This document shows, piece by piece, positions 34,231-46,135 of a DNA stretch of 64,000 bases (position 1 is the first letter of the stretch; each line of letters begins with the position of its first letter). The stretch comes from Nemophila menziesii. Its lineage: Eukaryota > Streptophyta > Magnoliopsida > Boraginales > Hydrophyllaceae. Under the pieces are notes generated by a model, which was not told the DNA's origin, made no database searches, and was given only the letters and a program-made list of their open reading frames with translations. Location: assembly GCA_029959085.1 (NCBI GenBank), contig JARWIR010000001.1, forward strand, positions 14,065,730-14,129,729, read 5' to 3'. The translations under genes were made by a program, and so were the position numbers.

Positions 34231-35083
34231 ACCTGCAATAAAAAAGTACAAGATTTTATGGGATTTTTAATCTAGTCTTTTACCAAATTTACTAATCATT
34301 TAAAATAAATTTTTAGTCATTAAATGTGTGGTTTTAGTTCCATTTAGGTCAAAATTCCAATTTTTACGGTATCAACTATATCTATACTGGATAAGAACAA
34401 AAATGAATCCGAGAATTCTAGGCACACTTATTGTGGAGCTTTTATTATGAAAGGAATTTAACACTCCCTTTCCAATCATCTCGCAAAGACGGATAAGAGA
34501 ATATAGAGAACCGCCAGACAAAAAACTGAAAACCAATATATGTTTATCTTTAAAGATAAAGATAAATAAAGATATACATTCTCTTATTTAATGTTCTTTT
34601 CGTATTCCTCTTTTCATTTGTATTTGTATTGTTTATATCATCCCAAAGTTTAAATTAAAAAGTATACAATCTTATAGCCCAAACAATTTTTTAATGATCA
34701 AAAATAAAAAAATTTAATAACAAAGATTACATAAAAAGGGGTGCATACCACACCTCATATTAGAAACTAGAAAACATGCAAATTATAAAACAACGGGAAA
34801 ATCGGCAAATTACAACACCATAACCAAATTTTATGCAATTCACCGAACTAGTAATTTTCCAAATGATTTCCAAACTAACAAACGAGAAACAATTATCCAA
34901 ATATTCGCTGAACCACAGAACCACAAAGTAATTGCCAAATCGACATAAACACCACAAAGTAGGTAACAAGTAGAACCTAAATGAACAATACACTAAAGAT
35001 TGCATCACCAAAAATGGTGATTCGAGCACCATATTAAAGGGTGATAAAGGTGGAAATGGGTAACTAAACTAGATGGATCTTCG
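34231..35083. repeat. Non-coding part of the tandem duplication, left copy
   Basis: Matches 44961-46405, apart from the MITE present only there. Sequence is A+T-rich. On the - strand the part at 34690-35040 is T/G-rich and ends in an A-rich tail at about 34690, a little like a LINE 3' end. The 90-codon ORF here shows no recognisable domain. Copies diverge after GATGGATCTT at 35083 / 46405. Confidence 0.7.
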
Positions 35084-35440
35084 TGGTGTTTGCAATATAA
35101 GTCCATATATTATGCAAAAAATTGTAATATAAGTCCTTATATTATGTAAAATAAGTCCTTATATTTTACAAAGTTGCACTATAAGTCCTATATTAAGTAA
35201 AAATTGCACTATAAGTCCTAATATTAATTATTTTTAAATTAATTATTCTATAAATAAAATAATTATAAGGTTAATAAAATAAATTTTAAAATTTAAGGGG
35301 AGCCAAAAGATGCTTTTAAAAAAATTGGGGTGAAAAGTTACTATGATTAAATTTTTTTTTTTTAAGTAGTACATTTTTTTTTTGAAAAGTCAAGGGGGGC
35401 CATGGACCCGCCTAGGGAAGGGCTGGCTCCGCCCCTGAAA
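35084..35440. repeat. A+T-rich repeat with a transposon-like end
   Basis: About five degenerate units of TATAAGTCCTTATATT at 35092-35230. The stretch then closes with GGGCTGGCTCCGCCCCTG at about 35422-35439, whose complement CAGGGGCGGAGCCAGCCC resembles ends of plant DNA transposons. No partner end found; identity uncertain. Confidence 0.35.
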
Positions 35441-35540
35441 ACAGCAGTGCTTAATATCCTTTAAACAAGAAAAAATGAGGTGATAAAACTTAGTTAAACA
35501 AGTAACTAAAATTTAAAGCCGTGGAACTTTAAAACATATC

Positions 35541-35938
35541 CTACTATTCTCCTCAAGCCATCACTCTTCTTCACAAGAACCCTCTCATTTCTCAATCTTT
35601 TCACGTATTTCTTTTTGGCTAGAAGCTTCCTCTTTCACTTTTTCTATTTGAACCTCAATTTGTCCAAGGACAAAAGAGCCATCAATAACTCCTTTATTAA
35701 AGAAAAAACAAACAAAATAAGAGATTTATTTCAATTGAAAATATTCATTGTCAAATTAGAATGTTTGTATACCATATTCAATAGCTTCTATAACAAAGTC
35801 CAGAGAATTATCTAGCTCTTGGATCATGTGAATCTTCCTAGATATTTCATCTAGCTTTGATCTCTTTTTAAGAACAAGTTCCTTCATTTTGCTTACTTTC
35901 AACTCTACCAACTTTGAAACTTCCGCCTCAACCTTCAA
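35541..35938 (-). pseudogene. MAP65-type microtubule-associated protein, two-exon fragment
   Basis: The exon at 35938-35773 reads VEAEVSKLVELKVSKMKE.. then VLKKRSKLDEISRK and ends ...AIEYG. It is followed by GT (GTATAC), an 80-bp A+T-rich intron (35772-35693) and AG. The exon at 35692-35541 reads VIDGSFVLGQIEVQIEKV then KEEASSQKEIREKIEK, stop, EGSCEEE, stop, WLEENSR. Both parts match the conserved spectrin-like region of plant MAP65 (PRC1/Ase1 family; I recall ...SKVKEEALSRKEILEKVEKW). The first stop (TGA) stands where MAP65 has Trp, and a second TGA follows the EEE stretch. The splice sites make this a genomic fragment, not a retrocopy. Member assignment (MAP65-3-like) is a guess. Confidence 0.7.
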
Positions 35939-36189
35939 GGTACAAAATCATACATGTCTTTTAATTTTAATTATGATCCTGTTTAAAAATTCACATCCTA
36001 AATAAGTCACATAGTTAATGAATTCAACCAGAAAGAATGTTGGGTTGTGTTATTTTGTCCTCTCAAGCGGAAACATTACAAGTTAAACGGCTTGTATAGA
36101 GTAATATATGGTATATCCATACATATGGTGGCAGATACGGTCGTAGCGTTGAGTTCCATGTGATTCTAAGCCGGAAAGAGCTAGTCATT
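35939..36189. other. Stretch with no recognised feature
   Basis: A+T-rich, no coding sign. No further MAP65 exon was recognised. Confidence 0.4.
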
Positions 36190-37200
36190 AAGGGTTTAAA
36201 AAAATTTATGGTAAAAAAAAAACATATTCTTAGTTAAAAACAACCTATAATAATTTATTTTATATCTATACTATCCTCATTAAACATATTATTTTATTCC
36301 TAATATAATATTTACTTTTTTATATTAAACAAATAATAGGACATCTCCACCAGTTATCATTATCACCTCCACCACTATCACCACCTCCATCACCTTATAA
36401 GAAAATTCGACCACCGCTACAGCCACCACTATACCACCACCACCAACAACAACTATTTCATCACACACGCGCATCCGTGGAAAAAATATTTTAAAAAAAA
36501 TCATAAATAATTCTTAAAGATTCAAAAAATTGCATTTTTTGACAGGCAAATCAATATTTACGTCTATGATTTTTTTTTCATTGTTCGAAACACTGAATTT
36601 TTTGTTTTTAACAATGAAATCTTTGTTCCAAAAAAATGAATTTCTCATTCCATACAATAAAATTCATGTATGCAGAATAGTTTCGATATTTTATAAGAAT
36701 GAATTCCTTGTTCGGGAAAAATAATTTATTGTTCAAAATAAATAATTCATTGTTTGTAACAATTAATTCATTGTTCGAAACATGAATTTCATAAAAAAAA
36801 CCAAAATAATTCAAAAATAATTATGAACGTAAATATTAATTTATCTTGTCTAAAAATGCAATTTCTTTTATTTTTCTGTTTTTTATAATTAGTCATGAAT
36901 TTTTTTTTTTAAATTTCAGACACGCACGAGTCATGGAATAGTAGGTGGTGGGGGTGGTGGTTGTGGTTGTGCTGGTGGTTGTGGTTGTGGTGGTAGTAAT
37001 AGGTTAGTGGTGGTAGTTGTAGTGGTGGTGGAGGTGGTAGTAATAGGGTGTTAAACTTTTTATATAAATAATTAAATTATCTCAAATATCATATAATGGT
37101 ATTTTTGACAAATGATATTTTTAATAAATAATTTTATTAGTGGTTGGTTTTTAACAAATAATTTTTTCAAGAGATTGTGCTTAATTAATGTTTCTTCTTT
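36190..37200. mobile_element. Large fold-back (long inverted repeat) element
   Basis: Two imperfect arms mirror each other around about 36698. Matching pairs: GTTAAAAACAACC near 36236 with GGTTGGTTTTTAAC near 37157; a CACCACC-rich stretch (36350-36470) with a GGTGGTGG-rich stretch (36945-37050); ACACGCGCAT (36464 region) with ACGCACGAG (36921 region); ATTGCATTTTTTGACA (36531) with its counterpart near 36860; AATATTTACGT (36552) with ACGTAAATATT (36829). The centre holds several TTGTTCGAAAC-like units. Structure fits a MITE or Foldback element with arms of over 400 bp. Exact ends and target duplication not resolved. Confidence 0.65.
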
Positions 37201-37438
37201 ATAAATGATAAAAATAGAAAAAATAGGATTTTTTTTATTTTGTTTTATTACTTGTTGTATAAAAGTATGTTACTATTATGTTTAAAAGGTTTATAATTAG
37301 AAGAAAGATTTGATTTACCTAATTTTGGAAAAGAGATTATCATTTAGCCCTAATTTTAGAATTATTCTTTTTTTATTTCTTTATATTATAGGAAAAATAT
37401 TTAATTTTTTAAAATATCTTAACTAATCTCATAATTTC

Positions 37439-37645
37439 AATATATAATATAATAAAAAATATAAAAGTACTTTTATTTGAAATTATCTCTATGTGAATCC
37501 AAAACAAAAGCTTCATGAATCATTGCATAAACAAAGTATGAACATATTTTTCATATACTATTGATTAGGGAATCCCTTATTTGGATTCACATAATAATAA
37601 AAACAAAATTGTCAAAAATTATAATTATAAATAAAAATTATTTTT
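37439..37645. mobile_element. Small inverted-repeat element (MITE-like)
   Basis: Perfect inverted 13-mers ATGTGAATCCAAA (37491-37503) and TTTGGATTCACAT (37580-37592), flanked outward by A+T-rich arms that still match weakly. No clear target duplication seen. Confidence 0.4.
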
Positions 37646-37739
37646 ATACCTTTTTATATTATATAAAATATTACGTATTAAAATTATAAAATTATATAAA
37701 AAATTTGGCGATAACTTTCGTCAAGAAAAAAAAGGCTAA

Positions 37740-40250
37740 TTGCATGATTAGATGGGATTCAGAAAGCGTTGCAAATTTCTTATAATGCCTTACTCAATAA
37801 ATTAGAGTTAAGACTTAGTAAGGAGTTAGATAGTTCATTTGAGCAAGAGGAGCTACACTAGTTTGAGCTTCCAATAACTAATTGGATACAATCAAGAGAT
37901 AGAATTACGTGTTTCTATCACTTATCCACATTGTTGAAAGAAAGCAGTTTAAGTCATCTGAGTATAAAATTACAATCATGTGTGTATTGAAGACAAAATT
38001 GAGCAGAAAACTTGGGTCAAAGATTTCTTTGAGAATCTATATGCACTTGGTAATGCTACATCAAGATACTTCTCCTTGCCACATTTTACACTCCTTGATT
38101 CAAGTTCGGTGCAAGCGTTAAAGAGACTGTATTGGAAGATAAAGTTCAAAGTGTGGTATTTAAGATGCAATCTCACACGGTACTTGTCATGGCAGCATTA
38201 CATCAAGGTTGACCTAGAAAAAGCTTAAGACAAGATTAGATGGGGTTGCATCCAAGATTTGTTACTTGTATTGAGTATTTAGGCGATATGGATATCGATC
38301 ACATTATCAGGCATGTAAGATCATGAGTTGAGTGTTCTTTGGCATAGGCAACCCCTTTCCCCCTTTAAACCATAAAAAGGAATAGAATAAAGAGATATTA
38401 TTTCCCCATACTATAATTGTTATCTGTATAAAGAGACTGGAACTTCTCATCCAAAAACGTGTTTCTTCTGGTTCTTGGCTGTCACTTCGGATTTGCTCAG
38501 GGGGTTAATGATTTCTCATATTTTCAGATGATTAATTTTGTTTGTGGAAGCTTACCTAATCAAATTTATCTTTTGTAGGAAACTATGAGTGTTTTTGTCT
38601 AGGAGCGGGACAAACGATTAGTAAGGAAAAATCGCTAAATTATTTTTAATAAATGTGAGTGAAGACGTAGAGAAGTGAATCACCAACCAAAGTGGATTTA
38701 TCATAGTGAAGGGCTTGGGAAATATCTCAAGGTCCTTATACTCTTTGGTCGGAAACCTTGTGGCTTATATGGATATTTGATTAATGTACTACATTCAAAG
38801 CTAGCGGGTTAGAAGGGAAGATAATATCATTAGCAAAGTGTATTACTCTTACATAGTCCGTTCTTAGCGCAATGCCCATGTACATCATGCAAATGGAGAA
38901 TTATCGAATTACATCTACTAAGAGATAGACCGGATTTGTCGGGATTTTATATGGGGATCATTGATGAGAAAAAATGAATGCACTGGATTGGGTGGAAGAG
39001 CCTTTGTAAACATAATTATGAGCGGGTTTTGCATTTGAGGAAGGCAGAAGACATGAATAAAACCCTTCTTTAGAAACTTTGATGGAAACTCATTTATGAT
39101 GAATCGATCTTATGGCAAAAATATCTATGCTAGATGTGCTTCAAGATAAAATTACTTCAATTTGAACCAAGTAAAAGTACTCCCACATTTGTAGAGGCAT
39201 TGTCAAAAGAGTTTTTTTTTTTTGTGAGGCGAGAATCCCAATAGGTAAAACAAAACAGGAAAATCATGGCGTTCTAGTTAGAAATTTGTATAGGTGAGGC
39301 TTCTTTGATTATCTTTACCCTTCAACCAATTGGTAAGAGTGTTAGTGACTATGTTAGGAAGGACGGGTCTTGGAAATAGGGATTGTTTTAGAACTTACTC
39401 TTGGTTACCAAACTCCTCGAGATTACAGGGATGGCCTCGGATAGTGGTATCAAATCGGAGGACTATCTATCTTGGAAGAATTAACAAAATCGGATTTATA
39501 AAGTCAAATTAGGGTTTTGGATTGAGTCGGCTCTATCCATTATACATGAGGTGGAATGGGAGATGGTGTGGAAGTTATGGTTTCCACAAATATAACAGTC
39601 TTACTCTGGAGGAATATTGACAATTGGCTAGCTACTCAGATTTATGAAAACAAGGAGTCGAAACCTAGGTAACATTTTTGTCTTGTGGTGGTAGAAGGAG
39701 AACACTCTAAACTTATTTATGGGATTCCTAAGATGTTAGAAGTTTTTGGAAGGCTTAATAAATAAATAGCATGTGCTCGTCAAAATATTTGTGGAAATTT
39801 ATGCTCTAAGCTAGAGATGTATTAGCAAGGACTAGGAGGTCAAGTCAGGGAACTGGAAATGTTGGTACTAGTTTAATAAGCACAAGAGATGCACATGTAA
39901 ATAGGTAAGTGGTATGGAGGGAATTAATGGTCATATTGATAGAAATGGACTAATTTAACTAGGATATGTGAGATCTAATGCCTCAACTTTAGACTGCAAA
40001 TGGTCATTAGTTTAGAAGTTCCTGGTCAAGCAATTTTAACCCATACAACTATCATTTTAGGTTTGGATACCTTGACTTCTAAAATGTGTGGTATAATTAA
40101 GTGGACTCATCTTAGGAAACACTGGAATTGTGCCTTTTCATCAGTTTCCGATATACTGGCTTTTGAGCGGTGGGTATTTAGTTTATCAAGTAAATGGCTA
40201 TTCACTGGTATTCCTTGGAATTTCTTCTTTAAGGTGCTAATTTATATGTA
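37740..40250 (+). pseudogene. L1-type LINE, RT and zf-RVT part
   Basis: A decayed non-LTR retrotransposon. Landmarks in changing frames: NWIQSRDRITCFYHLSTL (about 37879-37932; consensus like WIKFGDRNTKFFH), GLHPRFVTCIEYLGDMDID (about 38240), an FSDD box in place of FADD (about 38520), CLGAGQTISKEKS (about 38595), a KLAG.KG.. segment ending near 38880, a WGS-type motif with HWIGW (about 38955-39000), and the zf-RVT-like region ending IPWNFFFKVLIYMYW at 40210-40250. The C-terminal rest continues at 44258 after copia E. The 5' part with the endonuclease is missing or unrecognisable before 37740. Confidence 0.7.
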
Positions 40251-40255
40251 TTGGT

Positions 40256-41155
40256 TTTCGAAATTATTAAATGAATGATGATTTAATTTATTAATTCATT
40301 CATGCTCTTGGGAGAAGTGGGAAAAAATTATTTGTGTTCTAATAGTCCCACCTTAAAATTTGAGAAGAAATTGTTGTAATTACTAAGATTGATGAATTTT
40401 ATTTTATTAATGCTTTCTTTCTCTTGGGAATAGTGGGAAAAACTTTTTATGTGTTAAAAAGTCTCACCTAGAAAAATGGAGAAGAAAATAAAAGACAAAC
40501 CGACAAAGATTGATGGCTATTCAATTCGGCATTTACAGGAGTTACAAATTTGGTAAAAAACAGCTAGCTTCAACGAGCATTGAAGAGGCATTTATGTGAC
40601 GGTTCTTTGTCTTGTCATTTTCTCTATAAATTGTGACTTTGTCACTTGCGTTTTTTGAGAAGAAGAAAAATTAATTCTAGAGAGAATGGAAAAATTATTT
40701 TATAGAGAACGGAAAAATTATTCTAGAGAGAATAGGAAAAATAATTCTAGGGAGAAGTAATACTATTTTAGAGAGAAAGCAATTTATTTTAGAGAGAATA
40801 GAAAATTATTCTAGAAACTCAAAAAATGAAACACTCTCTTCTCAATGATTAGTCAAATCTTCTTTGACATAGAGATTAGAGTAAAAGAGTGATATGTTTG
40901 TTGGAGATACCAGTACACCCGGAATATCTTGTTCAACGCTGCACGTTTTTGTGTATTCGTATCTAGAATATTTTTTGAATATTTCCATGTAGGTTCTTTT
41001 CCCATTTATTGTAATAGTTTTTGTATTACGGTTTTCGGGATACCTTTATATTCTAATTTTCTATTGTATTGTAGTTTTAGTATTACATTATTTTGAAATA
41101 TTTTTGTAGGAAAACAATTTTACTTTATTAGTGATATTGTTAGTTTTTACCAAAA
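40256..41155 (+). repeat. 5' LTR of E (diverged)
   Basis: Aligns with 43389-44257 and 32684-33554, but its first bases are altered (TTTCGAAATTATTAAATG in place of TGTTGATCTATTAAATGG) and its end reads ACCAAAA. Clearly older than the near-identical pair formed by the tandem duplication. Confidence 0.75.
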
Positions 41156-41204
41156 GTTGAAAAACATATTTTTTCAATATCACTGGTTGTAAAATTGTTT
41201 TTCT

Positions 41205-41540
41205 ATTTCAGCTGTTGTTTCATCCTTGAACGCAAAAACCTTTCCCGACGTGACTATGTTGGAGTTTTTCAATGGTTCCAACTACAAACGTTATGCACAA
41301 AAGCCACTCATATGCCTTGAACAACATGAACTAGACATTCCCGTTCTCGTGGTACTCCTTGCCATTGAGGCCAATGGGAATATACCAAAGAACTACATGC
41401 TAGGTTTTTGCTCTAATGTTGGGATCAAAAAAGCTAATTTAGTGGTCAGGGGATGGATCTTTCATAATGTGACGAACCCCACCTTTTATCTATGTGCCGT
41501 TGAGAAGTCAACAAAGAGTATCTCTGAAACGTTTTAGAAA
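41205..41540 (+). pseudogene. Copia gag remnant of E
   Basis: Reads LEFFNGSNYKRYAQKPLICL then EQHELD, matching the start of Ty1/copia gag (F-x-G-x-N-Y/F-x-R-W-x-Q-K). It stops at about 41536. No ATG in the expected place and no zinc knuckle. Confidence 0.6.
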
Positions 41541-41759
41541 AGGAACGAGGGTGATGATTCTGATAAGAAGTAATTTGTCACCGGGAAATGACCCAACAAG
41601 ATCTAATTAGTCCATACAAGTCGAAAAGTGAATCGAATCAGGGATAACTCCTTGTTTTTTCACCTGTATGTAAGTTTAAGGATTACTTTGACTCCTACTT
41701 TCTTATAAAACCACACTTTGACTCTTGTTACACTAACTATCATTTACAAACATGATTAT

Positions 41760-42510
41760 ACATCATTTGGATGTTAAATCAACATGTGAATGAAGATCTA
41801 TATGGTGCAACTTGAAGGGTTGGTGGTTTTAGGTTAAGGGGATAAAGTAGGAAAACTTATGAAATTGTTTTGTGTTTTTAAACGGCCACCTTGCTAATAA
41901 TATTGTATCTCAATAAAAGATGGATCATATTATTTTACACTTTTTTCAATATGTGTATAACATGATCCACTTTTGGTACTTTCATTCATGGGACTTACTT
42001 CTTTTATTCTTCTATTTGCGAATAAAAGATGTGGGGAAAGCTGGTCATAAAGATAAAATTCATTAGAGTAAAAAATAGAATTTACCTTAGTTAGTCTCAC
42101 TTTGTTGGAAAGGTTTGACACCATTGATATAACATCTAGTAAAAAAATCCTTATAATACTAGTATCTTATGAATAAGAGAATTGTAGGGGGTGTACTCCT
42201 TAATAAATATGAAATAATTATAAGGATTTTGATGTTCTTAATGAACTATAGTTAACTTGGTATTTTCCATATTGTAAAGAGACTCAAGTGGTGATAATTG
42301 GGTTATTATTTATCATTTAATAGAGTACAAGAGAGGTACTATTGATCTAGATTTGTGTTTTAAAATGACTTTTGTAGTTCTTGAAAGATTTTTGTTACGC
42401 AAACTGGGTCACATATAAATGATGAAATAAATGGTTGATTTCTTTACTAAAAAACTTAACAGGGAGAGTAATCCTGGGAATGTTGAGTGAGAGGACTAGA
42501 ACCCATTCAT
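41760..42510 (+). pseudogene. Copia RT / RNase H remnants of E
   Basis: HHLDVKS and NEDLYMVQLEG at about 41764-41822 match the RT motif around MDVKTAFLNGDL..EIYM.QPEG. VDFFTKKLN at about 42433-42460 matches the C-terminal ADIFTKPL motif of copia RNase H. Sequence between is unreadable and much is deleted, including integrase. Confidence 0.5.
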
Positions 42511-42595
42511 GGGGAACCTATGACTAGTAATTCTTTATGATGCGTTAACTTCCTATATATATAGTGTAAATTTTTCATACATGAGAAAATTAAAA

Positions 42596-42937
42596 CTTAA
42601 TGAATTCATAGTCATGCGTGGTGGTCCTATTGAGATGGACTTGATGAATTCATTGTTGAGGTTGTGGTATACTTCTAAAGCTTAAAGAATTCATAGCCAT
42701 GTGTGGTAGTCCTAACGGGACGGACTTGATGAATTCACCGTTGAGGTTGTTGTATATTTATCAAACTTAATGAATTCATAGCCATGTGTGGTAGTCTTAT
42801 CGAGACGGACTTGATGAATTCATCGTTAAGGTTGTTTGTATATTGTTCATACTTAATGAATTCATAGCCATGTGTGGCGGACCTATTGAGATGGAGTTGA
42901 TTAATTTAACGTTGAGATTGTTGTATATTGATCATAA
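42596..42937 (+). repeat. Four tandem units of about 85 bp in the 3' part of E
   Basis: Units start at 42596, 42681, 42766 and 42852 (periods 85, 85, 86). Each holds AATGAATTCATAGCCATGTG, a GTCCTA...GGAC inverted motif and TTGATGAATTCA. A shortened fifth unit is at about 42980-43045. Located between the RNase H remnant and the polypurine tract. Confidence 0.85.
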
Positions 42938-43388
42938 TACGACTTTAAGGAGACGTCCTTGATGTTCCTAAGAGATGATTTTAGACTCACCACAAATTCA
43001 TAGCCCGTAAGGGTGGTCCTAAAGACAAAGGACTTGATGAATTCGCGAGACACGTAATGGGACTGAGCTTTATTTCATTTAATGATCTCGAAATCTGAGA
43101 GAGGTCGGGTAATGAGGCTAGACGCTCTTGGAGCACACTTGTGTGTAAGGAAAGGATGATGATTGAGGAATTTGTAACTATCGGTCGGGTAGAGTGAGTG
43201 TTGTGAGGGTCTCAATAAAAAACTGTCAAGTTCAAGAGTACGCTCACTCGATATGTTTTTGGTGGTTGCCTCACTTCACTACGTGTCAATTCAAATCGAA
43301 AGATAAGCCACTTAAGTACAATTCACCCAAATGTTGGTATTTATGGAAACCTATTCACCTTCTCTCCCCAAAAACCTCAGTGGGGGAT

Positions 43389-44257
43389 TGTTGATCTATT
43401 AAATGGATGATGATTTAATTTATTAATTCTTTCATGCTCTTGGGAGAAGTGGGAAAAAAACTATTTGTGTTCTAATAGTCTCACCTTAATATTTGAGAAA
43501 AAAGTGTTGTAATTACTAAAATCGATTAATTTTATTTTATTAATGCTTTCTTTATCTTTGGAGTAGTGGAAAAAACTTTTTATGTGTTAAAAAATCTCAC
43601 CTATAAAATGGAGAAGAAAATAAAAGACAAACCGACGAAGATTGATGGCTTCAATTCGGCAGTTACAGGAGTTACAAGACATGGTAAAAATAACGGCTAG
43701 CTTTAATGAGTTTTGAAGAGGCTTTTATATGACGGTTTTTTGTCTTGACATTTTCTCTATAAATTGTGACTTTGTCCCTTGCATTTTTAGAGAAGAAGAA
43801 AAATTAATTCTAGAGAGAATGGAAAAATTATTCTAGAGAGAATATGAAAAATTATTCTAAGGAGAAAGAATATTATTCTAGAGAGAAAGCAATTTATTCT
43901 AGAGAGAATAGAAAATTATTCAAAAAATGAAACACACTCTTCTCAGTGATTAGTCAAATATTCTTTGACATGGAGATTAGAGTAAAAGAGGGATACGATT
44001 GTTGGAGATACTGGTACTCCCAGAATATCTTTTTCAACACTGCACGTTTTTGTGTATTCATATCTAGAATATTTTTTGAATATTTCCATGTAAGTTATTT
44101 TCCTATTTCTTGTAATAGTTGTTGTATTACGGGTTTTGGGATACCTTTATATTCCAATTTTCTATTGTATTGTAGTTGTAGTATTACATTCTTTCGAAAT
44201 ATTTTTATATGAAAACAACTTTTACTTTATCATTGATATTGTTAGTTTTTACCAACA
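43389..44257 (+). repeat. 3' LTR of E
   Basis: 869 bp, TGTTGATC...ACCAACA, preceded by GTGGGGGAT. Very similar to 32684-33554 because of the tandem duplication. Confidence 0.88.
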
Positions 44258-44960
44258 TTGGTTAGAGAAGAACGACTGTATTTTTATAGACAAAATCCTC
44301 TGAATGATTCGGTAATTGTTAAAATAGCAAAAGCACTATCAATTGACTTTGTGAGGGTGTGAAATAATTACCTGATAGGATTTTGAATCACAAGGAACAT
44401 GTTGAGTTGGTAAGTTAGGGTAAACCTGTCCAAGGTTGGAAACTAAATATTGATGGTGGTTTTAAACATAGATCGTGAACTAGAGGAGAGGGTTTTAATA
44501 CGTGACGAGGAGGATACCAGGATGAGGGGATTCTCTATGAAGGATAGTTGTGGATCTTTGACAATTAAGGAAAAGTGGTGCTTCATGAGGGACCTAAGAT
44601 GGGTGAGAAGTTGAAAGTGGTGGTTTTATGCACGTAGGTGGATTCACACGAGGTAATCAGTCATCATCACAAGTGGATCGAGGCAAAGGTCCTGGTGTAT
44701 ATTGGAATGAGGAGATTTGGGATGTTTTAGAAAGAGATAAGTTTTTCCAAGTCAGCAGTATATTTAGGGAAGCAAACATATGCATGGTATGCCTAGAGCA
44801 AAAATAGAATTACCAGTCATCTGTCTGCACCTTATTGTGACCCCCTAGTTGGGATATGGAGGTATATCAAGCGCGATATAAATGGTTGGAAAATGCCGAG
44901 AATGGTTTATAGCCCCCAGTTTAGGGGTGACTATGTATTACATGCAATAAAAAAGTACAA
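44258..44960 (+). pseudogene. L1-type LINE 3' part, right copy (RNase H region)
   Basis: Continues the LINE from 40250: WLEKNDCIF..., then QGWKLNIDGGFKH and an RNase H-like stretch with stops. Near-duplicate of 33555-34230. Confidence 0.7.
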
Positions 44961-45550
44961 GATTTTATGGGATTTTTAATCTAGTCTTTTACCAAATTTA
45001 CTAATCATTTAAAATAAATTTTAAAACAACATGCCATAATTAGTCATTAAATGTGTGGTTTTAGTTCCATTTAGGTCAAAATTCCAATTTTTACGGTATT
45101 AACTATATCTATGCTGGATAAGGACAAAAATGAATTTGAGAATTCTAGGCATACTTATTGTGGAACTTTTATTATGAAAGGAATTTAACACTCCCTTTCC
45201 AACCATCCCACAATGACCAAACAAGAGAATATAGAGAACCGCCAGACAAAAAACTAAAAACCAATATTTGTTTATCTTTAAAGATAGAAATAAATAAAGA
45301 TATACATTCTTGTATTTAATGTTCTTTACGTATTCCTCTTTTCATTTGTATTTGTATTGCTTATATCATCCCAAAGTTTGAATTAAAAAGTATACAATCT
45401 AATAGCCCAAACAATTTTTTCAATGATAAAAAATAAAAAATATTAATAACAAAGATTACATAAAAAGGGGTGCATACCACACCTCATATTAGAAACTAGA
45501 AAACATGCAAATTATAAAACAACGGGAAAATCGGCAAATTACAACACCAT

Positions 45551-46135
45551 CAGAGCCGGCCCGGGCCCAAAGCAGCCAAGGCGGTCGCTTTGGGCCCCGG
45601 ATTTTTGAGGGCCCCAAAAAAAATTATATATAGTATTACTTTATATTATATATCTTACGGTTCATAAAATAGCGTGAAATATTAGCTAGCTTGGTGGAAG
45701 TGTGCCTTGTATTCAAACGAAAAAAAGAAAAAAAAACAACGAAGAATTAAAAGCTAGATAGCTGCATCCATGAAGTTAGATTGATGGTTTATGTTTGTTT
45801 ATTATATATTTAACATTTTATATATGTTTCAAATTAAAATTTAATTATATCAATGCAGGTTTTGTTAACTCTACTTTAAATCGTAAGCGAACTTAATAAA
45901 CAAATTAGGAAACGAAGATTTATTGGGAAACTCGGCAAATAAGTTTTTAGATGAATTTTTTTTAAACACTTTTAATATAGTTGTTTTAGATACATTACTT
46001 TATCCCGATACTTTTTAATAAAGGTTAGTATGGAATTATTTATATATGATTTTGTTGATTTTTTTATTAAACCGAGAAAAAGGGCCTCATTTTTTTATCT
46101 CGCCTTAGGTACCCAAGAGACTCGGGCCGGCCCTG
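45551..46135. mobile_element. hAT-type MITE, 585 bp, with 8-bp target duplication
   Basis: Ends CAGAGCCGGCCC (45551-45562) and GGGCCGGCCCTG (46124-46135) are inverted repeats with one mismatch. The target duplication AACACCAT is at 45543-45550 and 46136-46143. The left copy of the duplication (AACACCAT once, about 34814-34821) is the empty site. An 8-bp duplication with CAG(A/G)G ends is diagnostic of hAT. No transposase ORF inside. Confidence 0.92.

Larger units (their letters stand above)
40256..44257 (+). mobile_element. Copia element E, right copy: degenerate, inserted in the LINE
   Basis: LTRs at about 40256-41155 and 43389-44257 (869 bp, TGTTG...CAACA). Target duplication TTGGT at 40251-40255 and 44258-44262. 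Removing E joins the LINE peptide ...YMYW to WLEKND..., confirming the boundaries. The internal region is only 2.2 kb, with gag, RT and RNase H remnants. The polypurine tract AGTGGGGGAT is at 43379-43388. No initiator-tRNA primer site is recognisable after the 5' LTR. Confidence 0.85.

Noticed and set aside
34760..35032. 90-codon ORF on the - strand, repeated at 46067-46357
   Set aside because: It is repeated only because the segment is duplicated; hydrophobic, T-rich, no domain, and the two copies end in different frames.
35541..35938. Functional MAP65 gene
   Set aside because: Only two exons found, two in-frame stops, no neighbouring exons or promoter.
42596..43045. CRISPR-like array
   Set aside because: Units are contiguous tandem repeats without spacers, in a plant copia element.
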